The position numbers and the translations under genes are program-made. A DNA stretch of 64,000 bases, taken from contig OZ345385.1 of the NCBI GenBank assembly GCA_977006965.1, positions 62,001 through 126,000 of the forward strand, given 5' to 3'. The DNA is from Phymatolithon calcareum (taxonomy: Eukaryota; Rhodophyta; Florideophyceae; Hapalidiales). Positions within the stretch are counted from its first letter, which is position 1. The number at the start of each line of letters is the position of its first letter. The notes under the pieces are model-generated. The model saw only the letters and a program-made list of their open reading frames with translations, did not search any database and was not told where the DNA came from. Below, in pieces: positions 18,915-30,349 of the stretch.

Positions 18915-18970
18915 TGAGAATCAAAGAGATAGAAGAATAAAACAATGCCTTGCGAGCCCCAGAGGAAATA
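18915..18970 (+). mobile_element. S2 retroposon 3' fragment
   Basis: AATAAAACAATGCCTTGCGA followed by GCCCCAGAGG and a tail near CATACATACTTACA. It matches the 3' end of the S2 family. Confidence 0.55.
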
Positions 18971-19335
18971 AAGAACCTGACATACATACTTACATCAACG
19001 AGATTCTAACGTCTGATACCACTTTTGATATTTTGGACAAACCTCTGATAATATCAAAGGTATCAGCCATAAGTGCCCGGTAGTAGCGGGAAATTGGGTT
19101 TTCACCAGGAAAACGCAAGAAAGTGCAACAGAAAGTGTTTGTCGTTTCTGAATTAGATCAACATCACACGTCCATTACTTTGCGCACAAGTCAACGAGCC
19201 TCCGCTGTGTGCGGAAGTGGCTTGACAGACTTAAATTACTATTTCGATGCATTTTCAATGTATTTTTGCGTTATGTCGACGCTGGGATGTAATGTCGTGA
19301 AGTGGCGAGTGACGTTGGTATTCCCGTTACCGACT

Positions 19336-19416
19336 GTGATCACTGGGAGTGATAAGATAAAGAATGGGTTTATCTTGAAAAGGGGTGATCTCTCTCCGAT
19401 GAGATGATGAGATGCT
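19336..19416 (+). repeat. Dispersed repeat, copy 1 (partner at 48379-48460)
   Basis: GGGTTTATCTTGAAAAGGGG and TCTCTCTCCGATGAGAT are shared, in inverse orientation, with 48379-48460 at roughly 85% by eye. Element type unknown. Confidence 0.75.
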
Positions 19417-19419
19417 CCA

Positions 19420-20165
19420 GTCTAAGGTGCGGTTAGGATCGCCCCTTAAATAGAGCAGGGGCGAGAAATGCACACCCTGTAAAAAGAGGGGGAGCACTAA
19501 CTGACACTACTCTAATAATCGCAATTGGTCCTTATGTAATCCCTGAGAGTGTAAGTATCCCTTCTTACGCTCATGCAGCATTGCGTGTCTACACGACGGA
19601 ATTTTTCTTCTCGCATAACTTGCATCTGTATCGCTTAAGTTTCCTGCCGTGAGTCTGCACGTGGACCCATGAGTATAATATTTTCTTGTATTCAATGTGC
19701 ACTGTGTACAAATCATCGCCAAATTCCAGCTTGAGTCCTGTGAAATGCAAACTATCGCAGAAAACCACCTAGCATGATTTTCAAAGCTTATTCCCATCAG
19801 CCCTAATTGCACACATCAGACTTGTGGAAGCTAAAGCAGACTTTATTGCACAGTCCAAGCACTGTAAATTTCCGTCTAGACGTCGAAGTGGCCCTGGCAC
19901 TTTCCTATTGAAAAACAACAAACGTCGTCCTACTCATATCCCCGTGAGCACCAAATTTTCGCACTATATTTTTGATACTGCCAAATGCTCATAATTTATC
20001 TGGCACAACAAGTGTACATTTTTTACTTTAGTTTATGTAACATAAAACTTTCGCTTTATTCCCCTTCTAACATTCCCCTGGGCAATAGCTCTATCATACG
20101 AATATATCATAAGCCCTCGCGAGGACCCTCGCGGTGGTGGCGAGGGCGAGGACCGGTACTCTCGA
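19420..20165. other. Unassigned stretch
   Basis: No supported gene. A palindromic CCCTCGCGAGGACCCTCGCG lies near 20115-20134. Nothing else stands out. Confidence 0.4.
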
Positions 20166-20439
20166 AAATTGGTTTCAGAGGGCCTCGCGAGGAGAGAAGC
20201 CATTGAGGTTTGCCCATCTCTATCCACGACCGAGATCAGCATGCCGCCCAAAATGAGAACGGACAAACCCTCGGCAGCACAGACAACATCGAAACCGAAA
20301 CCAGAAGTGCAACGGGCTCGTTCTGTTCCAACTACTGTCAACAGTACCGAGCGACCCATACGGGGCTCCGGAGGAAACTGTATCAATTACAGGAAGAGGA
20401 TGATGCAGACCCTCCACTCTTCAAGCAGTACATAATGGG

Positions 20440-20768
20440 AAAGGTCTTAGAAGCTGCTGTGAAAGCTGAAAAAGGCAAAAATCGGCCTATCCCCCATTCC
20501 AAGCCAATACTGCCGCCACATTTGTGCTTCAAGTCGAGAAGGTACAGAGCATTGGCCATTAAGGGTCATTTGGTATGTTTCCGCCTATGAGCACTTCAAA
20601 CCTTATGGAAATAACAGGAAACATCGGCAGAGAGGCAATGCAAGATGTCAAGCACGGGTTGTCGCAAGATAAGCTGTCACTGCAGCAAAGTGCCTTCACA
20701 AGGAGAGCACTCGATGAAGTTATGGCTATGTTTCAAAACGTCAATCAACTCGCATCTCTGCCGTTATA
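20440..20768 (+). mobile_element. LINE-C C-terminal fragment
   Basis: In two frames the plus strand encodes KSRRYRALAIKGHLVCF and FPPMSTSNLMEITG, then RRALDEVMAMFQNVNQLA to the stop near 20767. This parallels the C terminus of the copy at 7563-8084 (LPKVRHRQLAVKWAFGRFPP, then EEALDQLLFF). One frameshift. Upstream 20169-20440 may be a further decayed part of the same element, but I cannot support it. Confidence 0.6.
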
Positions 20769-21007
20769 AGAGAACAATGAATGAACCAGGCTTGAACGCA
20801 TCCTTCAAATGGACGAGCGACGCAGAGAAACTCTAATTGTTGATCCAGTGCATTAAGAGAATATCAGATTTGCTTTTTAGATACATGTGCCTGATTCACG
20901 TGCTATCAGTATTAGAACATCGCAGCGTGCGGAATAGCTCTGGGCCCTTGAAATGCTACAATAGTACTAAAATCAAATTTGGGGGATATGCATAATACTT
21001 TGAGATA

Positions 21008-21474
21008 TACAGGGGGGTCGCTATATAGTGCCTCATTTAATAGTGCTCCACGGTGATTAGTGCCACCTCGCCGGCGATGGTACGAGTATCATACCTTTTT
21101 CCATGCTGTAATGTATTTACAGTATTGAGCGGTCAGGATTATTTCGTCATCCACGAGGAATCCCGGGGCGCGCATGACAGTTGCCATGGCTCAAACGGGC
21201 CAGGGCTTTATAGGCTTAAAAGGCCATCATTGGGGCGCTCGATCGCGGGGCACAACTTGAAGAACCGTCAGGGCGGCTCTTTGCAACGCGGCATGCAGTA
21301 GCGGGCTGGGAAGTTTGTCTACGTCGTAGTCGGAGGCGCGAGGATGGCATTGCCGTTCGTGGCGCAGGCCTGGAGTATCATAAAACTCCGTTATTTCGTT
21401 TAGTGCGCGACTATAATTAGTGCCAACTTTTTTTGTGTGGCACAGGGTGGCACTAATTAGAGTAATCGACTGTA
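21008..21474. mobile_element. pogo-like MITE (element 21010-21472, TA targets)
   Basis: It starts CAGGGGGGTCGCTATATAGT and its right end, reverse-complemented, starts CAGTCGATTACTCTAATTAG. TAGTGCC or TAGTGCT follows on both sides. TA dinucleotides flank it (21008-21009, 21473-21474). The right subterminal GTGTGGCACAGGGTGGCACT matches the element at 49.7-50.2 kb. At 463 bp it is too short for a transposase and has no coding support. Such ends are typical of pogo/Tigger relatives of Tc1-mariner. Confidence 0.72.
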
Positions 21475-21769
21475 ACTCGATAGATTTCTGCATGGCCATG
21501 CATCCAATGCATAGTCGAGTGCTCATTCTTACCTTCTTTGAACCCCTTCACAGAAAAATAAACTCCCTCACAATCACTCAAATATCTTCTCCTGTTGCCA
21601 CACGTCCAAATATACCGCTGCGCACATCTATCCACAGTCTGCATTCCAACAGAGCACCTGTTCTAATAAACTCATCCACGCCAATATATCCATCAACAAA
21701 CACATTCCATCACATCACACCACGTTCACATCCATAACGCTCATCATGCCGATTAAGATCATCTCCTAG

Positions 21770-22012
21770 GAGTCCAGGGCAAAGGACCCCTTCTATACCC
21801 GAGTTGCAGCTGCAGAGCTTTCTCGTGACCGCGGTATAGATGAATCCGTCGCCAACGGTGAAGAGCTCAAGTTCTGTGATCCCGAGACTGGCAGCCCCAG
21901 TCATATCTTCACCAAAGGTCTCAAGCATACCGATATTGGCAATGTCGCCGATCCAATTGACTCTGCCGATTTTGTCCGTGCCGCCGATAGTGCCGATCCA
22001 GAGGAGATGGTA
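21770..22012 (+). pseudogene. Vanadium bromoperoxidase N-terminal fragment
   Basis: An open stretch of ~81 codons encodes FYTRVAAAEL near its start, then ELKFCDPETGSPSHI, FTKGLKHTD and ADPIDSADFVRAADSADPEE. Nearly the same blocks occur in the larger pseudogene at 29.8-32.0 kb (FHDPETGGPSHIASFTKGLK, ADPIDCADFVRAADSGDPEE) and in red algal bromoperoxidases as I recall them. An upstream TAG (21767-21769) and the break after PEEM leave only the region before the catalytic domain. Two residues (AS) are missing after PSHI. It preserves a stretch upstream of ELKF that cannot be matched in the other copy. It is a truncated gene relic. Confidence 0.82.
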
Positions 22013-22146
22013 TTTAGTGGTGCGCCGTCCGTCCTCCGACTAGGCGGAGGGGAATAAAAGCACAATGAGCGCGCGCTGGCGCTGTGTGCCGAGAGGGCGG
22101 CACACTACAGGGAACAAAACAGCGTCTTGCGCGTGCGGGCGCAGAC

Positions 22147-23184
22147 ATGCAGGGCACTGACGATAATGGCGGTGGCGGCGCTCCGGCGGTGCCGGGGCGG
22201 AAACGGAAGAAGTGCGCAAGCTGTGGTGGCGGTCGCAAAAAGCGGCGGCAACGGGAGCGCTTGGCACAGCGTGCTGCGGAAGGGGGCCGATCAGAAATCA
22301 CACGGGCGCAAGGTGGCCTCGGGCGGCGTGCAGCGTGCCTTGCACCACGCCGTAGCTCCGGCTGTGGCTCCGGTGGGGTTCGCGGAGGAGGGGGAACACT
22401 ATCATGGATTGGAGCTGCTGGTCGCCTCTCATTCGGCACTGTACACCCCTCCAAACGCTCGAGCACCCCGAGCCCAGTACGACAGCAACGGTCTTTGGCT
22501 CGTTGAGGGGCTAGCGGTAGGAGATGACAGCGAGGCCGCGGTCGGTCGCGTGTTGGAGCGCGATGTCCCGCATGCAACGGACCAGGAGAGGTCGCCGATG
22601 GAAGCGTTTCATCCCATTCAATTGGATGAAGGACTTTTCGCCGGTGTGCGCAATGGGGCGATTTTCTTCAGCACGTACGCTATTCCGGGCCGCGGGCCGA
22701 AGCGACAGGGGAGGAGACGCCGGATATGTTCATTTCAGAGCGCTGTGGTACCCCAGGGGATGATGAGTTAGACCGCAGTGCGGCCGTGGCAGCCCAAGTG
22801 TTGAGCTTTATGCAGCGCCACCCTGGGGTGGGAGCTATCACGTCGGGTATAGGTGCGCGCGATGCAGTGGAATGGGAGTCTGGCGTGCGGCGTGAGGTTT
22901 CGGGCCAACCACGAAGGACAGGGAGTAAGAACGACTGCATCAAGGCAGCCATAATTAACGCAGTGTTTGCGTTGCGTTGTGAGGTGGTGGCCGACTTGGT
23001 GGAGCAAGTAGTCGATGCAGATGCACGATTGTACACGGGCTTTGCACTGTTGGGAGAAGTAATGCAGGCGGCCAGGGAGTCTCGAACGCGATGTCGCTCC
23101 TCGCGCGATCCGGAGGTCCAGCGCGCAATTCAAAGTTCCGATCTGTTGGCGCCGTTCCGGCTTGTAACGGCGAAACGGGGATGA
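22147..23184 (+). pseudogene. Unrecognised GC-rich gene with frameshifts
   Basis: Coding-like sequence passes through three frames. 22147-~22340 starts MQGTDDNGGGG and has a basic, Cys-containing RKRKKCASCGGGRKKRRQRE. ~22370-22690 includes EGEHYHGLELLVASHSALYT and FHPIQLDEGLFAGVRNGAIF. 22720-23184 is a clean 150-codon frame with SGQPRRTGSKNDCIKAAIIN and LRCEVVADLVEQVVDADARL. The basic start suggests a nuclear or DNA-binding protein. NDCIKAAI with downstream helices has a faint look of a cysteine-peptidase motif, but I would not assign it. It follows the bromoperoxidase fragment directly and may belong to a mobile element or be a broken host gene. Confidence 0.5.
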
Positions 23185-23256
23185 ATTTTGCCCGCTGGAA
23201 TTCGATATAGGCTGGTGAGCAGCACGAGCACCTACTAAGACTTCCCTGCCTTGACG

Positions 23257-23481
23257 TTAATAATATTGAATGTTGTAATCTTGGTCTTCTGCACCGTTTG
23301 CTGAACTAGAAGCCAGTTTACGCGCAGAGAAGTGCTCGTCCGACCATTGATTTTCTCCATAATCACCTCCTGAACCGATCCATTCCCTTTTTCTGACCTC
23401 GGAAGGGATAGTTATAGTCTGGAACCCTCTTGCGGACTGGTAGCTCCACTCGGCGCGGGTCTTTTTCTTGTGGCATGGCAT
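23257..23481 (-). CDS. Small hypothetical protein
   Basis: 74 residues from an ATG at 23481 (MPCHKKKTRAEWSYQSARGF) to a stop at 23257-23259. The composition is protein-like, with acidic and polar residues, but there is no known motif and no supporting neighbour. It may be an N-terminal exon or a chance frame. Confidence 0.25.
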   Translation of the reverse strand: MPCHKKKTRAEWSYQSARGFQTITIPSEVRKREWIGSGGDYGENQWSDEHFSARKLASSSANGAEDQDYNIQYY

Positions 23482-23489
23482 GGCTCGTG

Positions 23490-26080
23490 GTTCTGCGTGA
23501 ACGTCACATTTTTGTTTTTACAAAGAACGCAGCGCCTTTAGGATAATAGTTGCGATACTCCTCGCACAGAACGCAGCTTCGCCTTTCCGAATATGCCGCG
23601 AAGAGACCGTTGCGCATTTGTTTTATAAGTTTTTGTGAGTATTTAAATCGCCCCTCAATTGAGGGAAAATATCCGGGACATAGGCACTTGGTCCAAATCA
23701 TGAAGAGGAGGCAGCTATCAAACTTGTTTTGAGTTTTGAGCACAGGAACCAGTTTTGTTATTAAAATATTTAAAAAAAATTCATAATTACCCGCACCTGC
23801 TGTACTCCATGCCCTTTGAAGCTTCAGAAATTATGTAATCGTCGCAATGTCTCTACATAGCTGCACACATGTCCGCAATGCCGTTCGGTGTTGTGAAATT
23901 GAGCTCCAGTTGAGCTGCTTGCGATGTAGAAGTCTGTTTATGATTTGATTGTGCGAGCCGTACTAGCCGTGCAAGAAATCAGGTGTGTCAATCCGACAGG
24001 TGTCGGTTAGTTTCAGCCGGAGGCGATGCCTCGTGGCACGGAAGTCTGTGGCACTGGTACAGTATGCGAGCTACAACCATGATGTCATTGGTTGGTAGTA
24101 CTGCGCGCGTTTGGCACGGGAGATACTTGAGCAGCATATGTGTAGGGTATATAAGAGAGAAGGGGAAGGAAGCGGTCAGAGGAAGGAGAGGGAGGACCGG
24201 AGCCAGTTGTTTGCGGATGAGTAAACTTGACACATTTCTATTGCTACCAAGGTCGCGGTCTTGGTAGTATTCTCACGTGTCTGCCCGGGAAAAGAAGCTT
24301 ACGACTTCGCGCATCCGGAAACTGCAAAGGCTTTATTAAGGGCCAGACGGTGCCGCTCGATAAGGCAGTTTACTCAGCATTTTCTTTAGCCAGGAAGGCT
24401 TCAGTGCAAGGTCAAAGATTTACATGCGATGTATCATACGGGGCAGGGCGGACTGTTTCTCTTGCCAGTTCAATCTTTTCGGGGCTCTTGTACAAACAGT
24501 CTTAAATTTCCCCTGGTAGTAACGTCCTGCCGCCACAAGTCCTGGCCCTCTTATCGTCGCTGACGATTGTTTACTTCTGTAGAATAAAATCTGCCTAGAT
24601 GCACGAAAGTTCAATTTTCGTTATATCGTTTCAAAAAGAATTTTGTACTGAAAGCTCGTATTCTTGACCTCTGCTGAGCGCCATGGCTTGAACAGTGCAA
24701 CGCCGTTACGCCATGTTCACACAGCATTCATGTACCCTCACCAGAAGAACGGACAAAAGAAAGAGCAGTGCGATTAGTCGTCCTTTGGTCCCACGACGCA
24801 TTATGAACGTCTTCTTTACAATCGGCACACGGCGAGAGGGACATGAGGAGCAATACTGTCCAGTTCTGTGTTTCATGTCTGCTAAAATTCCATCTGGTGG
24901 CTAGGTAGCTTGCAAACGGCGATGATGTCGAAAGCTTTCTTTCCTCTCTAGCCTCATCGGGAGCCGGTCTGCGTACACATGAAGCGGGACATATCAGTGC
25001 TGACTACATTATCCCTGCAGTGCCAAAGTTACATATAATATTGACATTTCCGCGCGCACTGCCATCGGGGCGCGCTTGTGTCTTCCGAGAGAAGAACGGC
25101 AGCAGACTCTAACTGATCCTTACAGTCCCTATTCTCGAGCACTGTATCCAGAACTGGTGGCGCATGGGGGACGATTGAATGTGCGTGAAGGGCGGCTGCT
25201 AAGGTCCAGTCTGTAATAGAGGCAAATCAACATACAAGTATATCCCCTGTAATAGAGACAATTGCGCATGTTACACTCTCGAGTTCTGTTTCTTCCAAGG
25301 GTCACAAGACCAATACCTAGAGCTCTCAAATTATGTCACGAGGCCCCAGTCACAAGAGTGCACAGCGCAGGACGATGGGTTTGATGAGGCGGAGCTCACT
25401 AACCAGCTGCTTAGGCACTTGTAGGGTACTGTATTTCTTGCTGATACTTTGTACTGTGAAAAGGAGCTTACAGAGGACAATTGATGTGTGGACGTGGCGA
25501 CATTGAGGATGAATGGCGAAACGATATACTAAAAGTGGTTCCTTTGTCCAGCATATTGTTGCCTGAAGCACAGTAAAAGAACATATAAAGAGTTTCTCAC
25601 TGTGATTAAAAGTAATGAGGGCTCAGGAGTGTGGGGACTTTGTCCACTGCCAAGAAATAGAGAATATGAATTTCATTTTCCTGTAGTCATCAGATTGAGA
25701 ATACATCGAGTGGTTTTGAAGTGCACAACTGTTTGTGTTGGAGGACATAACTTGTGGCTTCTCCTATGCCTAGTAATTGTTAATCAGTATTTCCTTTGTT
25801 ACTGACTGCAACGCATGAGCTCCTATACAGATTTGGAAGATTTTTTTGGAATTTCCAAAACATCACTACGTCAGCATCACGGTAGCATTCTCGAGGGGGT
25901 ATTGCGCTTGTGAGAGAGACCTCCTTCCATGAGCGATTAATGACCAATCTTTGGTGACGTACCACACCAAGTCGTGGAAGCCGCAGTAAAATTTGCTAGT
26001 AATAGGGTACAGTGGAAGAAAAAACTCAGGGCCTCGAATTGCTGAAATGACAAAATGAATGAAGAAATGTCACAAGATTT
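23490..26080. other. Gene-poor region
   Basis: Only short frames without motifs on either strand. The notable point is a possible LTR-like segment at 23980-24275. Confidence 0.5.
23980..24275 (+). repeat. Possible solo LTR or promoter-bearing repeat
   Basis: A segment beginning TGTGTCAATCC and ending near TATTCTCA. It contains a strong TATA box (TATATAAG, 24148-24155) followed by purine-rich leader sequence, and a small hairpin TACCAAG/CTTGGTA at 24245-24266 near its end. No paired copy or clear target duplication was found, so LTR status is a guess. Confidence 0.25.
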
Positions 26081-26085
26081 TGACA

Positions 26086-26235
26086 AGGCAGTGCTTTATT
26101 AAACTGAATTATCTTTCGAGCGCTAGTCCTTGTAGTGAATTAGGAAATGCGCTCATTCTCTGCCTGTCGATCGAAATTCGATCCGATTCCACTCGGAGCA
26201 ACTTATTGGTTTTACGATCCGCGAGGCGAGAAGTA
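26086..26235 (-). mobile_element. S2 retroposon copy
   Basis: The reverse complement ends in AATAAAGCACTGCCTTG and upstream carries GTGGAATCGGATCGAATTT and a block matching 10.6 and 42.1 kb. Divergence is higher than in the 10.6-kb copy. Confidence 0.65.
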
Positions 26236-26696
26236 GAGAGTGAGCAATAGAGGAGTGGTCTCAAAATAGCAAACAGTGCTGTACAAGACAGAGCGGCTCT
26301 GTTTTCACTTTTGCGCGTCATTAGCTGAAAAGTTTTCTGGGCCAAAACCATGCATAGCAGGAGGAGCCCTTTGTAAAATGTTTATAAAACACATCGGAGA
26401 CGTGGTGTAAATTATCTAAATTTCAACTAATTTAGTATAGTCCTCCTGGAAATCTACAGTATGCTCTGCACGAGGATCAGTGCCTCGTCCTCTCTGTCTG
26501 AAATGCTGGATGATTTGATGTGTGGGAAGACACATTCGAAATAAATACTATCGTTGTGTGCAATGAGAATTTGAGTCACGCCAGGAGATAGTCATGTTTA
26601 AGCAAGCAAGGATGTCCAATCGAACACTTTTCCATTTGAATTTATTAAACGCTCGTGTTCTGCTCAAATCGGGCACTTCTCGAATCTTTCCGTCTA

Positions 26697-26965
26697 TAAG
26701 AACTGAAGAAGAAGAAGAAGAAGAAGAAGAAGAAGAAGAGAAGAGTTTTATTTTAGTGTTACCAACGCATCTGCTGACACTTGGGGCAACACTTCTGAAG
26801 AGCCATGAATACTCAATCCGAACACAAAGGCTCTATTCCGTCAAAAAGTGGCATAGTCAGAAAAATTCCAAAACCTACCTCTGATCTCACAGAAGAGCTC
26901 TCGAGGGGGAAACGCTTCCAATGCCACGCAGCGGTCTTGTCGCGCGGTATAAACTGAAGAAGGTG
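26697..26965 (-). mobile_element. S1 retroposon copy
   Basis: Seen from the plus strand, a (GAA)n run at 26703-26741 is followed by TTTTATTTTAGTGTTACCAA, then GACACTTGGGGCAACACTTC, and a block ending GCCACGCAGCGGTCTTG. It is about 90% like the S1 copy at 31394-31720. Confidence 0.85.
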
Positions 26966-26969
26966 TCAG

Positions 26970-28125
26970 CGGGAGTAGTACTGTATATTCGCAGACGTCA
27001 GACGGTATGAGTCTGGGGAATGTTAAAGTCGTCTGTTTCTGTGATTCCAACCCTCAAATTTGAAGTTTGAGATTATTTGTTTATGCTGGAAACTGCCAGC
27101 TCAATGAGGTGGCCTGATAATATTATGTTTCATTCTAGGAAATCACTCTGTGCTTCTAACGTTCTACAGCAAAGTTGCCCCAAGCCTCTGCTAATGCGTT
27201 GGTAACTTTTAAATAAAAATCCCTATTTCTTCTTCTTCTAACGTTCTCTAGCCTACCTCTATCTTTCTTTCCATCACCGTCCGCAAAAGCTTTGCACATC
27301 CGAAATTATCATTAAATCTGGTCCTCGGTATTACGTGGCGTCGTATTTTTGTACAGCTCCCGTTTCGGACTAATGACTTCATCACCACGTCTCTGTTTGT
27401 AACGCCTCAGGGCTTTTCAGGATGCAGGAAAGGATAGTAGCTCTTGGAATAGGCAAGGTTGAGAGGCTAGGTCACCACGCGGTTGTTTTTTCCGGTGGCG
27501 CTGCCTTTATTCTCTATAAGTACTAATCTACTTCATTAGCAATGTAATAAAAGCACGATGAAGATCCCAGTGTTCTGGCAATCACAAGACATGCAAAGCA
27601 GAACACCTTGATTGGATCACGGCTTACCGGTACCTCCGACAAGCCTCTCTTCCGCGTGACCTTTCAACTCCCTCACGGTAGAGTCGAATGCTAGCATAGA
27701 TAGCTGTGCCCAGGAGGGGTCACCGCAACCTATATCTTATTGCCAGCTTAGGGACAGCGAAGGTATCGCGTTGACGTCCCTCTAACCGATCACGAGTTCT
27801 CTCGTGCTGTATCGGCGAGTTCAAGCTAGCATATTTGATGCCAGCCTAGGGCGTCCCACCAGTTCTCTCGTAGTGTCTCGGCGTGCGAAGGAGAAGTGTG
27901 TTCATAGTCATCACCGGAGCGTTGATGCCGCCAGGCGTCTTATGTACTTCCAGGGCTCAATCTGACAGATAATGCTGAATTCGTGTATGCCTTGAGGCCT
28001 ACTTTCGAAATCCGCGCGCAACTTACTTCTTCCATGGAAATGGGTGCTTGTGTTCCGATCCGTATGGAGTCTGGTGTGACACGGATGCCATACTCGCCAT
28101 TGTTTTTTACTTAATATGTATGTCC
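26970..28125. other. Gene-poor region with a short S1 piece
   Basis: No supported gene. A partial S1 end (plus strand) lies at 27165-27245: GCCTCTGCTAATGCGTTGGT, AATAAAAATC, then TTCTTCTTCT. The motif AGTTCTCTCGT occurs twice near 27795 and 27862 within related flanks. Confidence 0.5.
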
Positions 28126-28129
28126 TTAC

Positions 28130-28290
28130 TTCAACAATATCTTCCACGGTGCACGCCATGATGTTCCTCATGCTTGCCGGTAAGACAAAGAGTCGTTCCC
28201 AGATTTCTGCAATAGTGGAGGATATTTGTTGGTTTATTTTTAAAAGCTCCCAAGACCTCAGTTAGCGTAACGGGGCAGCTTCTCGCTCCT
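28130..28290 (-). mobile_element. LINE 3' tail (shared A/B type)
   Basis: The reverse complement carries the conserved end: a CCCGTTACGC block, GGTCTTGGGAGC, then TTTTAAAAATAAACCAACAA. This is the same tail as at 2.2, 44.5, 46.8, 47.9, 48.9 and 60.5 kb. Coding sequence before it is short and decayed. Confidence 0.7.
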
Positions 28291-28344
28291 TTCAGTTCGT
28301 CGTACCTGCGCGTCACACCTCAGCTGATATTGTCTTTCATGTAC

Positions 28345-28715
28345 AGCCAATCACTAAAAGAATACTAAACAAAGTCAGACAGCACATGGAGACCCTGGAT
28401 CGCAACTTGTAGGTCTATGAACTCAAGGAAGACGACAGAGCGGCAACTGAGAAGGCATTAGATGACCTTTTGCTCTTCAGCAAAAGAATCATCGAGAGTA
28501 TGCAGCATGAAGAAGACCTGTAATGAAAGAAGAAGCGGCGCCTGGAAACTGTTACGAAGAGCAATCAAAACAACCGAACACATGCTAGGGTCCCAGATAA
28601 AATGCCAGACATAAGAGTAGAGCCGCCCTAGCGAGGGCAGCACCTGAGGAAGCCCTGCCCGTATATTCGTATGACTGCGGGGCTTTAAAAAAAATTGGAA
28701 TAAAAAAAAAACTAA
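28345..28715 (+). mobile_element. LINE-C C-terminal fragment with S3-type 3' tail
   Basis: The plus strand encodes KRILNKVRQHMETLDRNL, a stop, then DDRAATEKALDDLLLFSKRI, which parallels the LINE-C C terminus. The 3' UTR includes GAGGAAGCCCTGCCCGTATA and GCGGGGCTTT and ends in A-runs at 28686-28711. The same tail occurs inverted at 57889-57965. Confidence 0.65.
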
Positions 28716-29770
28716 AAGAATACTCATTTTTTACTTCTCGGTCTGCGACACACAAAAAGTGCGAAATGCTGATCGACAAGGAATAGACAGACAAAGAATG
28801 ACATTTTCCACACAAAATGAATATCATCTTCTTGCACAGGAGAGCACCTCCGAATGAATCTCCGCCATCCACCAATCTGCGTGCCACGCTGTGCTGATCC
28901 TCGAAAGAGGCTGCCATCGCCTGAAGATGGCATGGCCTAGCGGCGCAATGGGACAACCTATTCAAGAACAAGAGCCCCCACTGGCGCTCGCACAGCAGAT
29001 GCTAGCGCGACATCAAGGCGAGATAGAGTTGCGCGGAGCAACCAGATAATACTCGAGCCGCTCGCAGGCCGAGAATGCTATGCATGCAGTCAGCGTCTGA
29101 AGCTGACTATCAAGATGAAACTGAAGAAAACTCGGTAACAAGAACGACACCTCGCTACACAAGGTTGTCGTACTCGATTCTGTCATTTACCGAACATGAC
29201 ATTGACCTGGACCAATACCAAGCCACGTGCTGCGCAAGTTGATCCTCGAAAGAGGCTGCTATCGCCCGAAGAGTGCCTGGCGCCTGCAAACCAGTGGGAA
29301 AACCTCTTCAAGAACAAGAGCCCCCGCTGGGGCGGCAGCGTAGACGCAAGCACGATATCGCAGTGAGGTCGCTTGGCCTAGAGCAAACCGACAATAAACT
29401 CCGTCACAAAAGGAGATGAACGAGCAAGGATTCTAATCTTTTTCCTCCATCTTTCAACTTGGAGGTTTTTCACCGATGAAATCCGAACCCGTCTGAAGAA
29501 ACCATGTTGAGAACATGAGGGGCCAGAAGCCATCAAATCGTCCGTATTAGGTACCAGAACCTAAAGCTACCACACCCGGTAACCTGACAAAACTGGAGAC
29601 TTATGCTAGCCCTGATATCTAGCAAAGAAAAGCCGCTCCCCTACAGTCTCAAGAGTGTTGTTGAGGGCTTTCAAAAATCAACTACATAGTTGCAATAAAA
29701 AAAACTCCGAATGAATATAATATTAAACTGTATGGTGGGAAGCTGATCAACCGATTTGAACATCATTCCG
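28716..29770. other. Unassigned region with a duplicated segment
   Basis: Segments 28892-28985 and 29236-29325 are related (CCTCGAAAGAGGCTGC, TTCAAGAACAAGAGCCCCC). Translations suggest an old coding repeat (KNKSPRW) but are full of stops. A 52-codon frame lies between them (29092-29250). No function assigned. Confidence 0.45.
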
Positions 29771-30349
29771 TGGATCATCACTTACTCCACCCAAATCCTA
29801 ATCGTAATCCCATCAAACTTGGGCAGAGTGAAGGCAAAGCTCTCTCCAATCGTCAGTTTCTGGTCTTCCAAAATTCCAATTCCGATTTCTTCACGGAGAA
29901 GGATCGATTCAAACGCATCGGAGAAGTAGTGCACACCGGCCATGTTCCGACAGATTGATATGTTCTCTGCAAGGTCGTTTAGCTCACCGGTCACAGAAAG
30001 CTTGCCTATGAAGGACGGCTTCTTCAACGTATCGTTCTCGATATCCACATCGAACACGCTCTCCGGCTCGTAATCGGAGTCGAAGAACGCCTTCAAAAAT
30101 GTCACATATGCACCGGCAACGACACCATACCCAAATCCGTAAGACGGATACATGGGACTACCTTCGGTGAACGCCATCGGAATAAGGAAAGATTTGTCCG
30201 GGTTGGGGTCACTGGCAGCCACGTTGTTGAATAAGGTGTTCTTCCCCACCTTTTCCAAGATCGGTCCAATATCACCCTCCAGACTCTCCACTGCCAGGAA
30301 CGCAACCTTGCCTTCCAAAGACGCCTTCTTGTTCACATTCACAAGTCCT

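Larger units (their letters stand above)
17824..19335. other. Gene-poor region with diverged repeats
   Basis: No supported gene. Segments near 18040-18160 and 18720-18870 resemble each other (AATGAAACC, then GAGTCGGTG, then CAACAC), as old copies of one repeat. A hairpin lies at 18557-18647 and a short S2-like end at 18915-18970. Confidence 0.5.

Noticed and set aside
23980-24275. Confident solo LTR
   Set aside because: TATA and plausible ends, but no duplicate copy, no clear target duplication; kept only as a low-confidence feature.
26700-26745. (GAA)n run as a coding poly-Glu protein
   Set aside because: It is the tail of an S1 retroposon on the minus strand, repeated at other copies.
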